Positions 9,182 through 17,870 are shown, numbered from the stretch's first letter. The stretch is DNA of 43,887 nucleotides from Candidatus Gastranaerophilales bacterium (GCA_944325165.1 CALUZF010000003.1:1-43887); one strand, 5' to 3'. Numbers and translations are program-made. Notes: generated by a model from the letters alone, not told the origin.

Positions 9182-9439
9182 TTATTTAAATCTCATCGGC
9201 ATGTCAAAATTTAAATCTGATGGACCAAAATTCATATTAGATTTTGAATCATCATCTCTTAAATTAATTATTCCTGGACGACTTTTAGGTTGTTTGCGAG
9301 GTTCATTTATCTGATTTAAAAAATCGCTTGCAGCACTTTCACGATAAAATTTAATTTTTTCTACTTTACAACCAAACAAAAACATGCTACAAACGACTAC
9401 AACAAACAATGACAGTATACTAATAACTTTTTTAGACAT
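9182..9439 (-). CDS. Small putative lipoprotein
   Basis: An 85-aa protein with a positively charged start, a long hydrophobic core and a lipobox ending LFGC at residues 21-24, so the mature lipoprotein would start at Cys24. The mature part is 62 residues, rich in Asp, Asn, Arg and Pro, with no recognisable domain, and ends in MPMRFK. Placed 4 bp after the mechanosensitive channel gene and 39 bp before the BlaI-like gene, it appears to be in their operon. Its job is unknown. Confidence 0.75.
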   Translation of the reverse strand: MSKKVISILSLFVVVVCSMFLFGCKVEKIKFYRESAASDFLNQINEPRKQPKSRPGIINLRDDDSKSNMNFGPSDLNFDMPMRFK

Positions 9440-9443
9440 AATC

Positions 9444-10307
9444 CTAATTCGCCTCAGTAATAACTAATTGATTAAATGGAATTTCAATATTTTCTTTTTC
9501 AAATCTTTCTTTAACTATTCTATTAAATTCACGTTTAACTGACCATTGTTCTTTTGGATGAGTTTTTATTCTTGCTTTAATACATATAGAACTTTCTCTA
9601 AATTCATCAAGCCCCCATATTTCAATATCATCCATTACCTTTTCTTTATATATAGGATTTGAAATTAATTCTTTATAGCAATCTCTCAAAACATTGAACA
9701 CGTGATTGACATTTTCCTTATATGCAACGTCCAATTCAAAAAATGCAAACGAATGATTCATGGTATGGTTAATAATAGAATCAATATAACCGCATCTTAT
9801 AAAGCATAAAGCCCCTGTAGTTGCGCTTCGAACAGTAATTAGAGGAATTGTTATTTTTTCAACAAAACCACTAACACCTTGCACTTCGACATAATCACCA
9901 ACTCTGAGCTGTCCTTCGATAAGAATAATTATACCCGATATAGCATCTTCAACAAATCTTTTTGCACCAAAACCTATTGCAACACCCATAACCCCAGCTG
10001 TAGCAAGTATTGGTCGAACATCTATACCAAAAATATTAAGCATGTTCATTACATAAATAACAAATATAATACCTTCAATAGTATGAAGAATAATTGATTT
10101 TAGAGTAATCAATTGTTGTTTACGCTCTTGAACCAATATTTTAGACACTATTTTTTTAGTTATACCATTAGCAAAAAAGCGTATTAATTTTATCGAAACT
10201 ACAAACAAAAAAGTGCATTTAATAATACTCCAGACAAATAGTATTGTTTTTATTTGTATAGGAGATAAATATTTTGCAAAAAACTCTAAACTTAATAATT
10301 CATCCAT
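9444..10307 (-). CDS. MscS-family small-conductance mechanosensitive channel
   Basis: Releases solutes on sudden drops in osmolarity. There are three N-terminal membrane segments, then the pore helix and gate region (ATAGVMGVAIGFGAKRFVED), the beta domain beginning IEGQLRVGDYVEVQGVSG, and an alpha/beta C-terminal domain, as in MscS. The upstream ATG at 10322 is in frame, but I prefer the ATG at 10307 because AGAGG lies just before it, inside the longer reading. This gives 287 aa, similar to E. coli MscS. It is the first gene of the minus-strand envelope operon that runs through murE. Confidence 0.92.
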   Translation of the reverse strand: MDELLSLEFFAKYLSPIQIKTILFVWSIIKCTFLFVVSIKLIRFFANGITKKIVSKILVQERKQQLITLKSIILHTIEGIIFVIYVMNMLNIFGIDVRPILATAGVMGVAIGFGAKRFVEDAISGIIILIEGQLRVGDYVEVQGVSGFVEKITIPLITVRSATTGALCFIRCGYIDSIINHTMNHSFAFFELDVAYKENVNHVFNVLRDCYKELISNPIYKEKVMDDIEIWGLDEFRESSICIKARIKTHPKEQWSVKREFNRIVKERFEKENIEIPFNQLVITEAN

Positions 10308-10433
10308 TTTTAGACCTCTCATCTTTTAAAAGATTATAGAAAAAATAAATCTAAAGGTCAAAGATAAAATTCATCTTTCGATTAATAAGTTTTTTTCTTA
10401 AACAAACTAAACTTAAAATGTTTAGGAGGAATT

Positions 10434-11219
10434 TTGAGTTTTAGATATTCAAATGATAAAACAAATACATTTAACAAGGCTGTAAATTATTCTTCCAACC
10501 CTGTTAAAAAAGATAAAAACTTTTTCTGCAATTTAGGCGATAATTTCATGCTTAAAAATGAATACCGAAAAGCAGTAAAAGAGTATCTAGTATCTCTAAT
10601 GATTGATAAAAATCATATTCCTGCTTGCAAAGGCGCATCTAAAGCCTATAAAAATCTTAAAGAATACGATAAAGCAATAAAACACTTAAAAAAAGCAAGA
10701 AATATATATGGTTTTGATTCTGAAATATATTATGAATTAGGTTTAAACTATTTGCTAAGCGCAGACAATTCTAATGCACAAAAAAACTTCATAAGAACAA
10801 TTAAGCTTGAGCCTAACAATAAAAATGCACAAATCAAACTTGCATTGACTCACGAGCTTTCCGGCGAGGAAGAAATGGCAGTTTTGGTTTATGAAACAAT
10901 AATTGAAAAATATCCATTTTATATTCCTGCGCTATCAAGTTTAGCGAGCTTATATATAGAACAAGAAGAATACAAAAAAGCAATAGCTCTTTTTAAAAAA
11001 ATTCTTAAGATAAATGAAGAGTATTACAGAGCACATTTAGGACTTGGAATATGTTTTGATAAAATGGGGAAATATATATATGCAGTTAGATTTTATAAAA
11101 AATACATTGCAAAAAAACCTCATTCTCAAACAGCCAAATCACTTGTTGGAAGGATTTATGAAATATATAAAAGCAAAGAAAATTCCAATAAAGGAAATCT
11201 AAAAGTAATAAGCAATTAA
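10434..11219 (+). CDS. Tetratricopeptide-repeat protein
   Basis: A 261-aa soluble protein made of about six consecutive TPR units from residue 30 to 245. Typical helix-pair patterns are visible, such as YYELGLNYLLSADNSNAQKN and PALSSLASLYIEQEEYKKAI. There is no signal peptide. TPR stacks act as protein-protein scaffolds; the partner is unknown. The start is TTG, supported by AGGAGG 4 nt upstream (10424-10429). It stands directly upstream of the pilin-like gene, which has its own promoter, so a link between the two is only positional. Confidence 0.88.
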   Translation: MSFRYSNDKTNTFNKAVNYSSNPVKKDKNFFCNLGDNFMLKNEYRKAVKEYLVSLMIDKNHIPACKGASKAYKNLKEYDKAIKHLKKARNIYGFDSEIYYELGLNYLLSADNSNAQKNFIRTIKLEPNNKNAQIKLALTHELSGEEEMAVLVYETIIEKYPFYIPALSSLASLYIEQEEYKKAIALFKKILKINEEYYRAHLGLGICFDKMGKYIYAVRFYKKYIAKKPHSQTAKSLVGRIYEIYKSKENSNKGNLKVISN

Positions 11220-11248
11220 TACTATGTAATGATATTAGTAATTTTAGT

Positions 11249-11277
11249 TTGACACACAAAAAAACAAACATTATAAT
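11249..11277 (+). promoter_or_regulatory. Perfect sigma-70-type promoter of the pilin-like gene
   Basis: TTGACA at 11249-11254 and TATAAT at 11272-11277 are separated by exactly 17 bp, a full consensus housekeeping promoter. Transcription would begin near 11284, giving a leader of about 38 nt with AAAGGAAG before the pilin ATG. Such a perfect match predicts very strong constitutive expression. Confidence 0.85.
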
Positions 11278-11321
11278 AAAAACAAGATAGAATCGTTAAT
11301 AGACATAAAGGAAGTATTACT

Positions 11322-12092
11322 ATGAGACTTAAAAAAGGGTTTACATTAGCCGAAATCTTAATTGTATTGATGGTAATCGGTGTTATCGCAACAATGACCA
11401 TACCTTCTATGATGAAAGGTGTTACTGAAGCACAATTAAAAACAGGCTACAAAAAAGCTTACAACACAATTTCAAACTTTGCTGCAATGGAAAAAGTAGC
11501 TGGTACATTACCTGCACGTGGTTCAAACAAAAACATAAATTCACTTTATACAGCATTAAATAATTCATTGTCAGTAAAAGGATACGGTATTCAATCAATT
11601 AATGCAGGTAGCGTTCTTGCTTCAGGACAAGGCTCTGCAAATTGTTTAACATTGCTTGATAATGAAGGTACATTGGGTACAAATGATGGTGGAACTTGCG
11701 CTCAAGTCGTTGCAGACGAAGGTGCAGGTGCAGGTGGTGCTATAAACACATCAGATCAAGCATGGATTATTACAGAAGATAATATTGCATACGCTGTAGT
11801 ACAAGGCGGTCGTGTAGATACTAATGCTGATACAAAACAACAAATTGCTGCAGCAGATGATGATGCAGCAGCTTCAGGAGCTTCAAGTGCTATTATAGTT
11901 GTTGACGTAAATGGTTTATCTAAAGGTCCTAATACATTTGAAGAACAAGGAATTGTAGATACACTAGAAGCTGCAAACCCGCTAGATACAATAACAGGTG
12001 ACCAATATAAAATCTACATTGGTTCTGATGGTGCTACTGCAGGACCTAAAGAAACAACAGTTACAGGTCGTATAGTTGCAGATTTAAAATAG
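11322..12092 (+). CDS. Type IV pilin/pseudopilin-like protein with class III signal
   Basis: A 256-aa protein with a short basic leader MRLKKG, then FTLAEILIVLMVIGVIATM: the prepilin peptidase site G^FTLxE followed by the hydrophobic N-terminal helix of type IV pilins and type II secretion pseudopilins. Glu5 of the mature protein is present. The globular part is rich in Ala, Gly, Asp and Thr, low in Lys, and noticeably higher in GC than the neighbouring genes, as expected for an exposed abundant structural protein. Two Cys (in ANCLTLLD and GGTCAQ) could form a disulphide. It is transcribed alone, from a consensus promoter to a strong terminator. Pilus or pseudopilus cannot be decided from this window, since no assembly ATPase or secretin is present. 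Confidence 0.88.
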   Translation: MRLKKGFTLAEILIVLMVIGVIATMTIPSMMKGVTEAQLKTGYKKAYNTISNFAAMEKVAGTLPARGSNKNINSLYTALNNSLSVKGYGIQSINAGSVLASGQGSANCLTLLDNEGTLGTNDGGTCAQVVADEGAGAGGAINTSDQAWIITEDNIAYAVVQGGRVDTNADTKQQIAAADDDAAASGASSAIIVVDVNGLSKGPNTFEEQGIVDTLEAANPLDTITGDQYKIYIGSDGATAGPKETTVTGRIVADLK

Positions 12093-12110
12093 TCTGATAG
12101 TATAAATATA

Positions 12111-12141
12111 AAAAAACCGCAGATACTCTCTGCGGTTTTTT
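12111..12141 (+). terminator. Strong intrinsic terminator after the pilin-like gene
   Basis: A perfect 13-bp stem (AAAAAACCGCAGA / TCTGCGGTTTTTT) with a 5-nt loop ends in T residues. It lies 19 bp after the pilin stop codon and makes that gene monocistronic. Confidence 0.93.
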
Positions 12142-12150
12142 GCATAAATA

Positions 12151-12178
12151 TTGTAACAAATTTGTTACATGGTATAAT
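12151..12178 (+). promoter_or_regulatory. Promoter overlapped by an 18-bp palindromic operator candidate
   Basis: TTGTAA at 12151-12156 and TATAAT at 12173-12178, 16 bp apart, form a good promoter for the gene at 12238. A perfect 18-bp palindrome, TGTAACAAATTTGTTACA (12152-12169), covers the -35 box and the spacer. A dimeric repressor bound there would block RNA polymerase. There is no T run, so it is not a terminator. Confidence 0.6.
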
Positions 12179-12237
12179 CTTTTAGCATGCTAATTTATGT
12201 TTGAACTTATATAAATTATCAGATAAGGAACAATAAT

Positions 12238-13746
12238 ATGAATATTTCAGCTATCAACAATTTATCAAGCATTAATACATCATTAAAACTAAAAAATTTA
12301 CAAAAAACATCAAATTCATTAACTCAAAGCTCATATTCAATTGCAAAAAATACTCTACAAGAAGCAATTGGAAGAAGTATGGTGCTTCCTTTTAAAGGCA
12401 ATGGACAAATTACTCAAGACGGCTTTTTGTATACACAAGAAAATATGCTAGGCTCCTTAAATGATAGAATTACATACAACAAGAAAACAGGCGAATTTAT
12501 CTTTGAAAAAACGCTTCCAAATGGAATTGTAAAAGAAAGTGTAAAATTTAACCCACAAAATGGTACAACTATTTCATATAAACTAAATGATAATGATACC
12601 ACTACTCAAACAATAAAGACTCCAAAAGACACAAGAACTTTAATAAAAGATGAACAAGGACGTAGAATTTATTTTGAAATAGAAAATCCGAAAGGTCAAA
12701 GAAAAACAGTTGAAACAGACTACGATAGAAATCGTGAAGTTACACAATTAAGTGCGCCAAACATTCCTACAAAAACAACCGTAAAAGATTTATCAACAGG
12801 AAAATATGTAGTTAGTGGGCCTTTAGTAGAAGATAGAATAGAAGTAGAAGATGGCATATTTGAAACAAAAAATATAGTAACAGGTGCGCTATATAAACGT
12901 GAAATATACACAAATAAAGGAAGAACAATTCAAATCACTGATTTTTCTAGAGAAACAGGAATAAAAACAAAAGAAACAATAATTGATAAAGGCGAGACAG
13001 ATATTACATATTTTGATAAAAATGGCGTAAGAAACAAAAATGTCTATACCAACAAAAAAGGTGTGAAAACATATACAATCTATGCTGAAGATGGAATTTA
13101 TGAAACATCAAAAGTAGAAAAAACATTTGATAAAAAAGGTAAACTTCTAAGAAAAGTTACATATACTCCAAATACAGATTTAATAGAAAATATTGTTGAA
13201 GTAAATAACGCAAATAAATCTACTACAACATATTATTTTGAATCATACCCAAATGTTTGCAAATATAGCGAAACTAAAGTAAATGATGTTTTAGTTAAAT
13301 CAATTAATTACTATGAAGATGGCAAAAAACCTAAAAAAATTACAAAATACGACACAAATGGCTCATATATTGAAGAATTGTATGATAAAAAAGGACATTT
13401 TCCTAAAGCTAAAACACTATATTATGATACAAATCATGAATTATATAAACGTGAAGAATTTGACACTCGAACAGGTAAAATATTTGAATCATGGGAAAAA
13501 CACCCAAATATTGACAATTTGAGCATACTAAAAATGTTTGATTATAATGGAATTCTTGAAAAGAAAGATATCATACAAAACGAAAGAATATTGTCCGAAA
13601 GAACATATTATTATGACGATGGTATTACGCCAAGAAAAATAATTAAATATAATCCAGATAGATCCTACAAAGAGCTTGAATATTCAAGAGCATTTAAATT
13701 AACGTCTGAAAATGAATACACAGCTTATGGCGAATTAAAATCATAG
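12238..13746 (+). CDS. Large Tyr/Asp/Gly repeat protein with tagged N-terminus, unknown function
   Basis: A 502-aa protein without signal peptide or membrane segment. The N-terminus MNISAINNLSSINTS and an LPFKGNG at about residue 51 resemble the N-terminal tag seen on several other proteins here (see findings). From about residue 60 to the end it is built of short beta-hairpin units such as TYFDKNGVRNKNVYTNKKGV and YYEDGKKPKKITKYDTNGSY, in the style of RHS/YD or YwqK-like (MORN-related) repeats. Such repeats form beta sheets used for binding. No catalytic domain is visible. AAGGA precedes the ATG by 6 nt. It has its own promoter with a palindrome. Confidence 0.75.
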   Translation: MNISAINNLSSINTSLKLKNLQKTSNSLTQSSYSIAKNTLQEAIGRSMVLPFKGNGQITQDGFLYTQENMLGSLNDRITYNKKTGEFIFEKTLPNGIVKESVKFNPQNGTTISYKLNDNDTTTQTIKTPKDTRTLIKDEQGRRIYFEIENPKGQRKTVETDYDRNREVTQLSAPNIPTKTTVKDLSTGKYVVSGPLVEDRIEVEDGIFETKNIVTGALYKREIYTNKGRTIQITDFSRETGIKTKETIIDKGETDITYFDKNGVRNKNVYTNKKGVKTYTIYAEDGIYETSKVEKTFDKKGKLLRKVTYTPNTDLIENIVEVNNANKSTTTYYFESYPNVCKYSETKVNDVLVKSINYYEDGKKPKKITKYDTNGSYIEELYDKKGHFPKAKTLYYDTNHELYKREEFDTRTGKIFESWEKHPNIDNLSILKMFDYNGILEKKDIIQNERILSERTYYYDDGITPRKIIKYNPDRSYKELEYSRAFKLTSENEYTAYGELKS

Positions 13747-13817
13747 TCCATTCTTTACATTTGTTAATATTATAATAAAGTTTTTCCAAAAAATACCGTT
13801 ATATATCAGGTAGGTAT

Positions 13818-15065
13818 ATGAAGGTAACTATGTCAACAAATGTAGGTAATTATCAACTTCCATGGCTTAGACAAACATCTGATACATCAGGTATTAATTC
13901 TTGGCGTAAATTAAGTCCAAATTGCATAGATGAACTATATGCAACCAACCTAAAAGAAGAAGACAGAGGAAATTTTGAAGAAACTTTCCCTGAAGGAGCT
14001 AGATTTAAAATAGTAGACGAGCATCTATATACACCGAACTCAGAAAGCTCACAACCATACGATTTTTATAATTCTTTAATTGATAATAAACAATATTTAA
14101 CAAATACGCTTGATTTAACAAGCGAAGAATATGACGCCCTATCTTGTATAGCGCTTGCTCTTGCATCTCAAGAGACAGGAATGGGCTATGAAGAAGGCTA
14201 TAACGAAGAAAACACCTTTAAAGGCGGTATATTAAGAAAATTAGGAATATTTTTTACATCTGACAATTCAGCTTCATCTGGATTAACTCAAATTAAAATC
14301 TACGATAGAGCTCAAGAGTTTGTCCAAATTTATAGAAGCATAATGCAACAAAGAGGCGTGAAATTTGACGGGAAAGTATCTGATAACCTTGATGATCCGG
14401 AAAAATCCGCTATAGCTACAATGGTTCTTTTAAAAACAATTTCGCTTAAATACAATGACTATAAAAAAACAATGAACGAGAAAAACGAAGAACTCAAACA
14501 AGAATTTGCAAATCAAGGAATAGACCCACAAGAAGCTGAAAATAAAGGTTTTGACTATTTATCTCAAATTTATCAAGCATATCAAAATTCAACTGACGAA
14601 CAAAAAGTTGAAATAAGAGTTGCTTTTAAACAACTTCTTAAATCAACTGATGGCTCTACAAGAGAAAACCCATCACCCGATGGCAAAGAATACACAGAAG
14701 AAATACAATTTGAAAGATTGCAAGAAGCTCTTGGCGACAACGTAGTGCTTGAAGATGACGCGCTAAGCTACATGAAATTAGCCTTAAGCAATGAAATATG
14801 CCAAATGGATATGATTGAATATTGTGCGTACGCTTGGAATAGCGGTACAGGAGATACAGGCATGCAGCCGGATAGAATAATGGCTGAAAAAATTGGAATC
14901 ATATTATCTGACCCAGAAGATTTTGATTATGATCAATACAGCGCAAATGTAGTCTCACTAACTGAAAGATATGCTCAACAAGCAGGAAATGCCAAAGATA
15001 GAGATGAAGCATATTCGATGATGCAAGAAGCTCTTAAAGATTTAGATAAAAAAGGCACTCATTAA
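13818..15065 (+). CDS. Lysozyme-fold (SLT-like) protein, putative lytic transglycosylase
   Basis: A 415-aa protein whose pattern matches the goose-lysozyme/soluble lytic transglycosylase fold: a helix with a candidate catalytic Glu119 (ALASQETGMG), then SSGLTQIK (153-160) equivalent to the family's S-x-x-G-L-x-Q-I, and AYAWNSG (337-343) equivalent to the AYNAG motif. Between them lies a long helical insertion (about 210-310). This is a motif match, not an alignment, so activity on peptidoglycan is inferred. No signal peptide is visible, which is odd for such an enzyme. A second ATG at residue 5, preceded by AAGG, is an alternative start. An extended -10 (TATAAT, 13771-13776) lies upstream. 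Confidence 0.6.
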   Translation: MKVTMSTNVGNYQLPWLRQTSDTSGINSWRKLSPNCIDELYATNLKEEDRGNFEETFPEGARFKIVDEHLYTPNSESSQPYDFYNSLIDNKQYLTNTLDLTSEEYDALSCIALALASQETGMGYEEGYNEENTFKGGILRKLGIFFTSDNSASSGLTQIKIYDRAQEFVQIYRSIMQQRGVKFDGKVSDNLDDPEKSAIATMVLLKTISLKYNDYKKTMNEKNEELKQEFANQGIDPQEAENKGFDYLSQIYQAYQNSTDEQKVEIRVAFKQLLKSTDGSTRENPSPDGKEYTEEIQFERLQEALGDNVVLEDDALSYMKLALSNEICQMDMIEYCAYAWNSGTGDTGMQPDRIMAEKIGIILSDPEDFDYDQYSANVVSLTERYAQQAGNAKDRDEAYSMMQEALKDLDKKGTH

Positions 15066-15075
15066 AAGTGCCTTT
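15051..15075. terminator. Hairpin between convergent genes
   Basis: A 9-bp perfect stem AAAGGCACT / AGTGCCTTT with a 7-nt loop includes the stop codon of the lysozyme-fold gene and lies 3 bp from the end of the 36-aa gene on the other strand. T tracts are short on both sides, so it is a moderate bidirectional terminator. Confidence 0.6.
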
Positions 15076-15078
15076 AAT

Positions 15079-15189
15079 TTATTTAATTACAAATGATAAC
15101 AGCCACATCACTAAAATAATCGTTCCCGAATAAAGTAATGCTTTTTGCATATCATCAGAATAATCATCTTTATCCTTTTTTTTATCCAT
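15079..15189 (-). CDS. 36-aa single-pass membrane protein
   Basis: A very short gene downstream of the ArsB/NhaD permease, separated from its stop by 12 bp. A good ribosome site (AAAAAGGACAATAT before ATG) supports it. The product begins with a strongly charged stretch of Lys and Asp (MDKKKDKDDYSDD) and continues into one hydrophobic helix (ALLYSGTIILVMWLLSFVI, residues 17-35), ending in Lys. This is the typical form of a small membrane accessory protein. Its place as third gene after an OadG-like subunit and a permease suggests that it joins or tunes that transporter. No family is recognised. Confidence 0.65.
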   Translation of the reverse strand: MDKKKDKDDYSDDMQKALLYSGTIILVMWLLSFVIK

Positions 15190-15201
15190 ATATTGTCCTT
15201 T

Positions 15202-16527
15202 TTATCTCAAAAATTTTAAGTAAATATATAGGCTACTAAGAACAAGTGAAATAAACACAACCGCAACACCATATTTCATAAATCCTAAAAATGAAATAGG
15301 ATGTCCGTGTTTTGCTGAATTTTCACTAACAATAACATTAGCTGCAGCACCTATTATAGTTAAGTTTCCACCAAGACATGCCCCTAGTGATAAACACCAC
15401 CAAATAGGATAAGCATATTGAGAACCTAAAACTGCTTGCATTTGAGCAATCATAGGCGCCATTGTAGCAGTATATGGAATATTATCAATTACACCTGATA
15501 TAATGCCTGAGCCCCATAAAATAATCATAGAAGCAGCACTTTGAGAACCATGGGTAACATTAATTATCCATTCTGCCATAAGTCTTATACCACCTGTTGC
15601 TTCAAGACCGCCAATTATAATAAATAAGCCAATAAAGAAGAAAATAGTGTTCCATTCAACTTCTTCCAAAATTTTTGAAGGTTTTTCAAAAAACAACAGT
15701 ATTGAAGCACCAAGCATAGCCACAATACTTGTTTCTATATGAATAACATCATGTGATATAAAACCTAAAATAACAAAAGCTAAAACAGTGCAAGAGCGCA
15801 CCATAGATTTAAAATCAGTAATAACTCCCGTATTATCAATGTTGGCAGCTTGTGCCATTTTATCTTCTGTAGTTTTTAATCGTTTTCTAAAGCAAAATGC
15901 AAGCATGCTTACAACGCAAATCATAATAATAGTTACAATTAATGTAAGCTCTTTTATGAAATCCATAAAAACAAAACCTGCAGCAGAACCTATAATAATA
16001 TTAGGAGGATCGCCAATTAAAGTAGCTGTTCCACCTATATTTGAACAGAAAACTTCAGTAATTAAAAAGGGTATAGGATTTATATCCAATTTTTTTGCTA
16101 TAGAAAAAGTTATAGGCATAATTAAGATAACTGTTGTAACATTATCCAAAAAAGCACTAACAACAGCCGTAAAGACGCCTAAAACTGCCAAAATCTTAAT
16201 CGGATGACCTTTTGTCATCTTTAAAAAATTATTGGCTACATAATTAAAAACACCACTTTTAGCAGTAATTGAAACAATAATCATCATTGAAACAAGTAAA
16301 AATATTACATTAAAATCTATGTAATTAATAAAATACAAAGGATTTATAGCACCATCTACAACCTTTGTTTGGCTAATTAAACCTAAAATTATTGTTAAAA
16401 CACCACCAAAAAGTGCAATGGTTACTTTTGGAATTTTTTCCAAAGCAATAAAAATATAAGCAAGTATCAAAATGGTTGCAGATATAATAACTCCATTTTG
16501 AGATACTATATTATGTAAAGCTTCCAT
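15202..16527 (-). CDS. ArsB/NhaD-type ion transporter (SLC13-like permease)
   Basis: A 441-aa integral membrane protein with about 11-12 hydrophobic helices. The signature IGGTATLIGDPPNIIIGSAAG near the middle, repeated in weaker form near the C-terminus (GACLGGNLTIIGAAANVIV), marks the two inverted halves of the ion-transporter superfamily that includes ArsB arsenite permeases, NhaD Na+/H+ antiporters and divalent-anion symporters. The substrate cannot be set from sequence; lack of arsR or arsC nearby and the neighbouring OadG-like subunit make a sodium-linked role more likely than arsenic export. AGGAGG precedes the ATG. Its ATG overlaps the stop of the upstream gene by 1 nt (TAATG), indicating translational coupling. 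Confidence 0.85.
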   Translation of the reverse strand: MEALHNIVSQNGVIISATILILAYIFIALEKIPKVTIALFGGVLTIILGLISQTKVVDGAINPLYFINYIDFNVIFLLVSMMIIVSITAKSGVFNYVANNFLKMTKGHPIKILAVLGVFTAVVSAFLDNVTTVILIMPITFSIAKKLDINPIPFLITEVFCSNIGGTATLIGDPPNIIIGSAAGFVFMDFIKELTLIVTIIMICVVSMLAFCFRKRLKTTEDKMAQAANIDNTGVITDFKSMVRSCTVLAFVILGFISHDVIHIETSIVAMLGASILLFFEKPSKILEEVEWNTIFFFIGLFIIIGGLEATGGIRLMAEWIINVTHGSQSAASMIILWGSGIISGVIDNIPYTATMAPMIAQMQAVLGSQYAYPIWWCLSLGACLGGNLTIIGAAANVIVSENSAKHGHPISFLGFMKYGVAVVFISLVLSSLYIYLKFLR

Positions 16528-16787
16528 TATTTTCCTCCTAATTTTGCGCTATATGCCAATGCAACAGCAAGAGCGATTTCATCATTATTAAAAGCGGGTT
16601 TTTTCTTTGTTTTTGTTTTTTCTTCTTTAACTTCTTCTGGAAAATATTTGTTTAAAACTTTTAGAATTAAACCGCTTGTAATATTCATTACAAAAATCAT
16701 CAATGTTAAAAAAGCTAGCACAACTGCCATACCAATAAATGTAACAGTAAGTGCTGTACCCAAATTTTGGGCAATCAAATCTGTCAT
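16527..16787 (-). CDS. OadG-like (sodium-pump decarboxylase gamma subunit family) small membrane protein
   Basis: An 86-aa protein with one N-terminal membrane helix (ALTVTFIGMAVVLAFLTLMI) followed by a Lys/Glu-rich linker and a short Ala-rich helix. The G-M-A-V-V pattern in the membrane segment is the hallmark of the OadG family, which stabilises oxaloacetate and related decarboxylase sodium pumps. No alpha or beta subunit lies here. Instead it is translationally coupled to an ArsB/NhaD permease, suggesting that this family member was recruited by a transporter. AGGAGAAGAATT precedes the start. Confidence 0.72.
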   Translation of the reverse strand: MTDLIAQNLGTALTVTFIGMAVVLAFLTLMIFVMNITSGLILKVLNKYFPEEVKEEKTKTKKKPAFNNDEIALAVALAYSAKLGGK

Positions 16788-16831
16788 AATTCTTCTCCTA
16801 TTCTATATAAATAAACAACAAAAACACACTA

Positions 16832-17197
16832 TTAAGGTGCATTAGGCTGAATTTGGTGCAATAAAAAGAGAAGTGCTAGTTCGTTTTTATCTTCCAAATA
16901 AGCCATGTTATATAAATATGAAGATACATTATTAAATTCATTTATTTTTAAAAGAGCAACATTATCATTTGTACTATTTTCGGAGTGATTTCTTCTATTA
17001 TTAATCGTTGCATTTGAATTTTGTACAACATCAATAGATAATTCACTATTAGGATTTAATAAAATTTGTTTTTGCGATTGAAATGAAGAAATGTAAGAAC
17101 AATCGATATTAACTACTTCATTGCAATTTGCACAATTAAACAATAAAGCAGTTAATACCAATGCAAAAATTAAAAATATCTTTTTAATTAAATCCAT
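16832..17197 (-). CDS. Small exported protein of unknown function
   Basis: A 121-aa protein with a cleavable-type signal sequence: basic MDLIKK, a hydrophobic core IFLIFALVLTALLF, then NCANC. The Cys context (LFNC) does not fit a standard lipobox, so secretion to the periplasm seems more likely than lipidation. The mature part is rich in Asn, Ser and Leu, with a C-terminal helix of Leu/Ala residues (ELALLFLLHQIQ). No domain is recognised. It lies 44 bp upstream of the oadG-like gene on the same strand and divergent from lptC. Confidence 0.65.
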   Translation of the reverse strand: MDLIKKIFLIFALVLTALLFNCANCNEVVNIDCSYISSFQSQKQILLNPNSELSIDVVQNSNATINNRRNHSENSTNDNVALLKINEFNNVSSYLYNMAYLEDKNELALLFLLHQIQPNAP

Positions 17198-17257
17198 ACA
17201 ATATATATTATTATAAAAATAAAATTTTAAAATATTAATTTGTGATATGATTTTTAT

Positions 17258-17848
17258 ATGAAAAGAAAAAAAATAGCCAAAATAGTATCTGTTATAATTG
17301 CCCTGCTTTTAGCATGGGGGTTAATTTGGAGCTATAGTGTTACAAAAATAGTCAAAAAAAATAGCAAAAATGCTAACTTAAAAAATCAGCATGCCGTTGT
17401 AAAAAATATTATAGTAACAGAAACCCAAGACGGCAAAAAATATTGGGAATTTTATGCAAAGTCAGGAGAATATAATTCTCAACACAACAGCATAAAATTA
17501 AACGATTTAATCGGAAATTTTTATGATAAAAATGAACAAGTTGTCGTAAGTTTTAAATCAAACCAAGGAACTTATGATGAAAAAACTAAAAAAGTAATCC
17601 TAAACGGAGAAAATCTCTTTGTTGGAAAAGACGGTTCTCAGCTATATGCCGATGAATTAATCTGGCAAGGACAAGACAAAGATATTCTGGCAAATGGCAA
17701 TGTTCAATTTATCCAAGATAACAAAATAATAACAAAATCACAAAAAGCAATTTTTAACTCCAGCCTTACTGATTTTAGGATAATAGGTAAAACAAAAACA
17801 CAGCTTTTTGCTGATGAAAATAAGAAGAAAAAATATACACAGCTATAA
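17258..17848 (+). CDS. lptC: LPS export ABC transporter periplasmic protein LptC
   Basis: The LptC subunit sits on the inner-membrane LptBFG complex and passes lipopolysaccharide to LptA. The 196-aa protein has one N-terminal membrane anchor (about 8-28) and a periplasmic beta-jellyroll: strands run from VVKNIIVTETQDG through WEFYAKSGEYN to SQLYADELIWQGQDKDILANGNVQFIQ, the family pattern. No good ribosome site precedes the ATG; TATGAT at 17246-17251 lies so close that the message may be nearly leaderless. It opens a plus-strand run of seven envelope and metabolic genes. Confidence 0.85.
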   Translation: MKRKKIAKIVSVIIALLLAWGLIWSYSVTKIVKKNSKNANLKNQHAVVKNIIVTETQDGKKYWEFYAKSGEYNSQHNSIKLNDLIGNFYDKNEQVVVSFKSNQGTYDEKTKKVILNGENLFVGKDGSQLYADELIWQGQDKDILANGNVQFIQDNKIITKSQKAIFNSSLTDFRIIGKTKTQLFADENKKKKYTQL

Positions 17849-17870
17849 TTTTTGTGTTAAATTAATAGTA

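Noticed and set aside
17808-17870. Upstream start for the LptA-like gene
   Set aside because: It overlaps lptC and would place 21 residues before an otherwise normal signal peptide.
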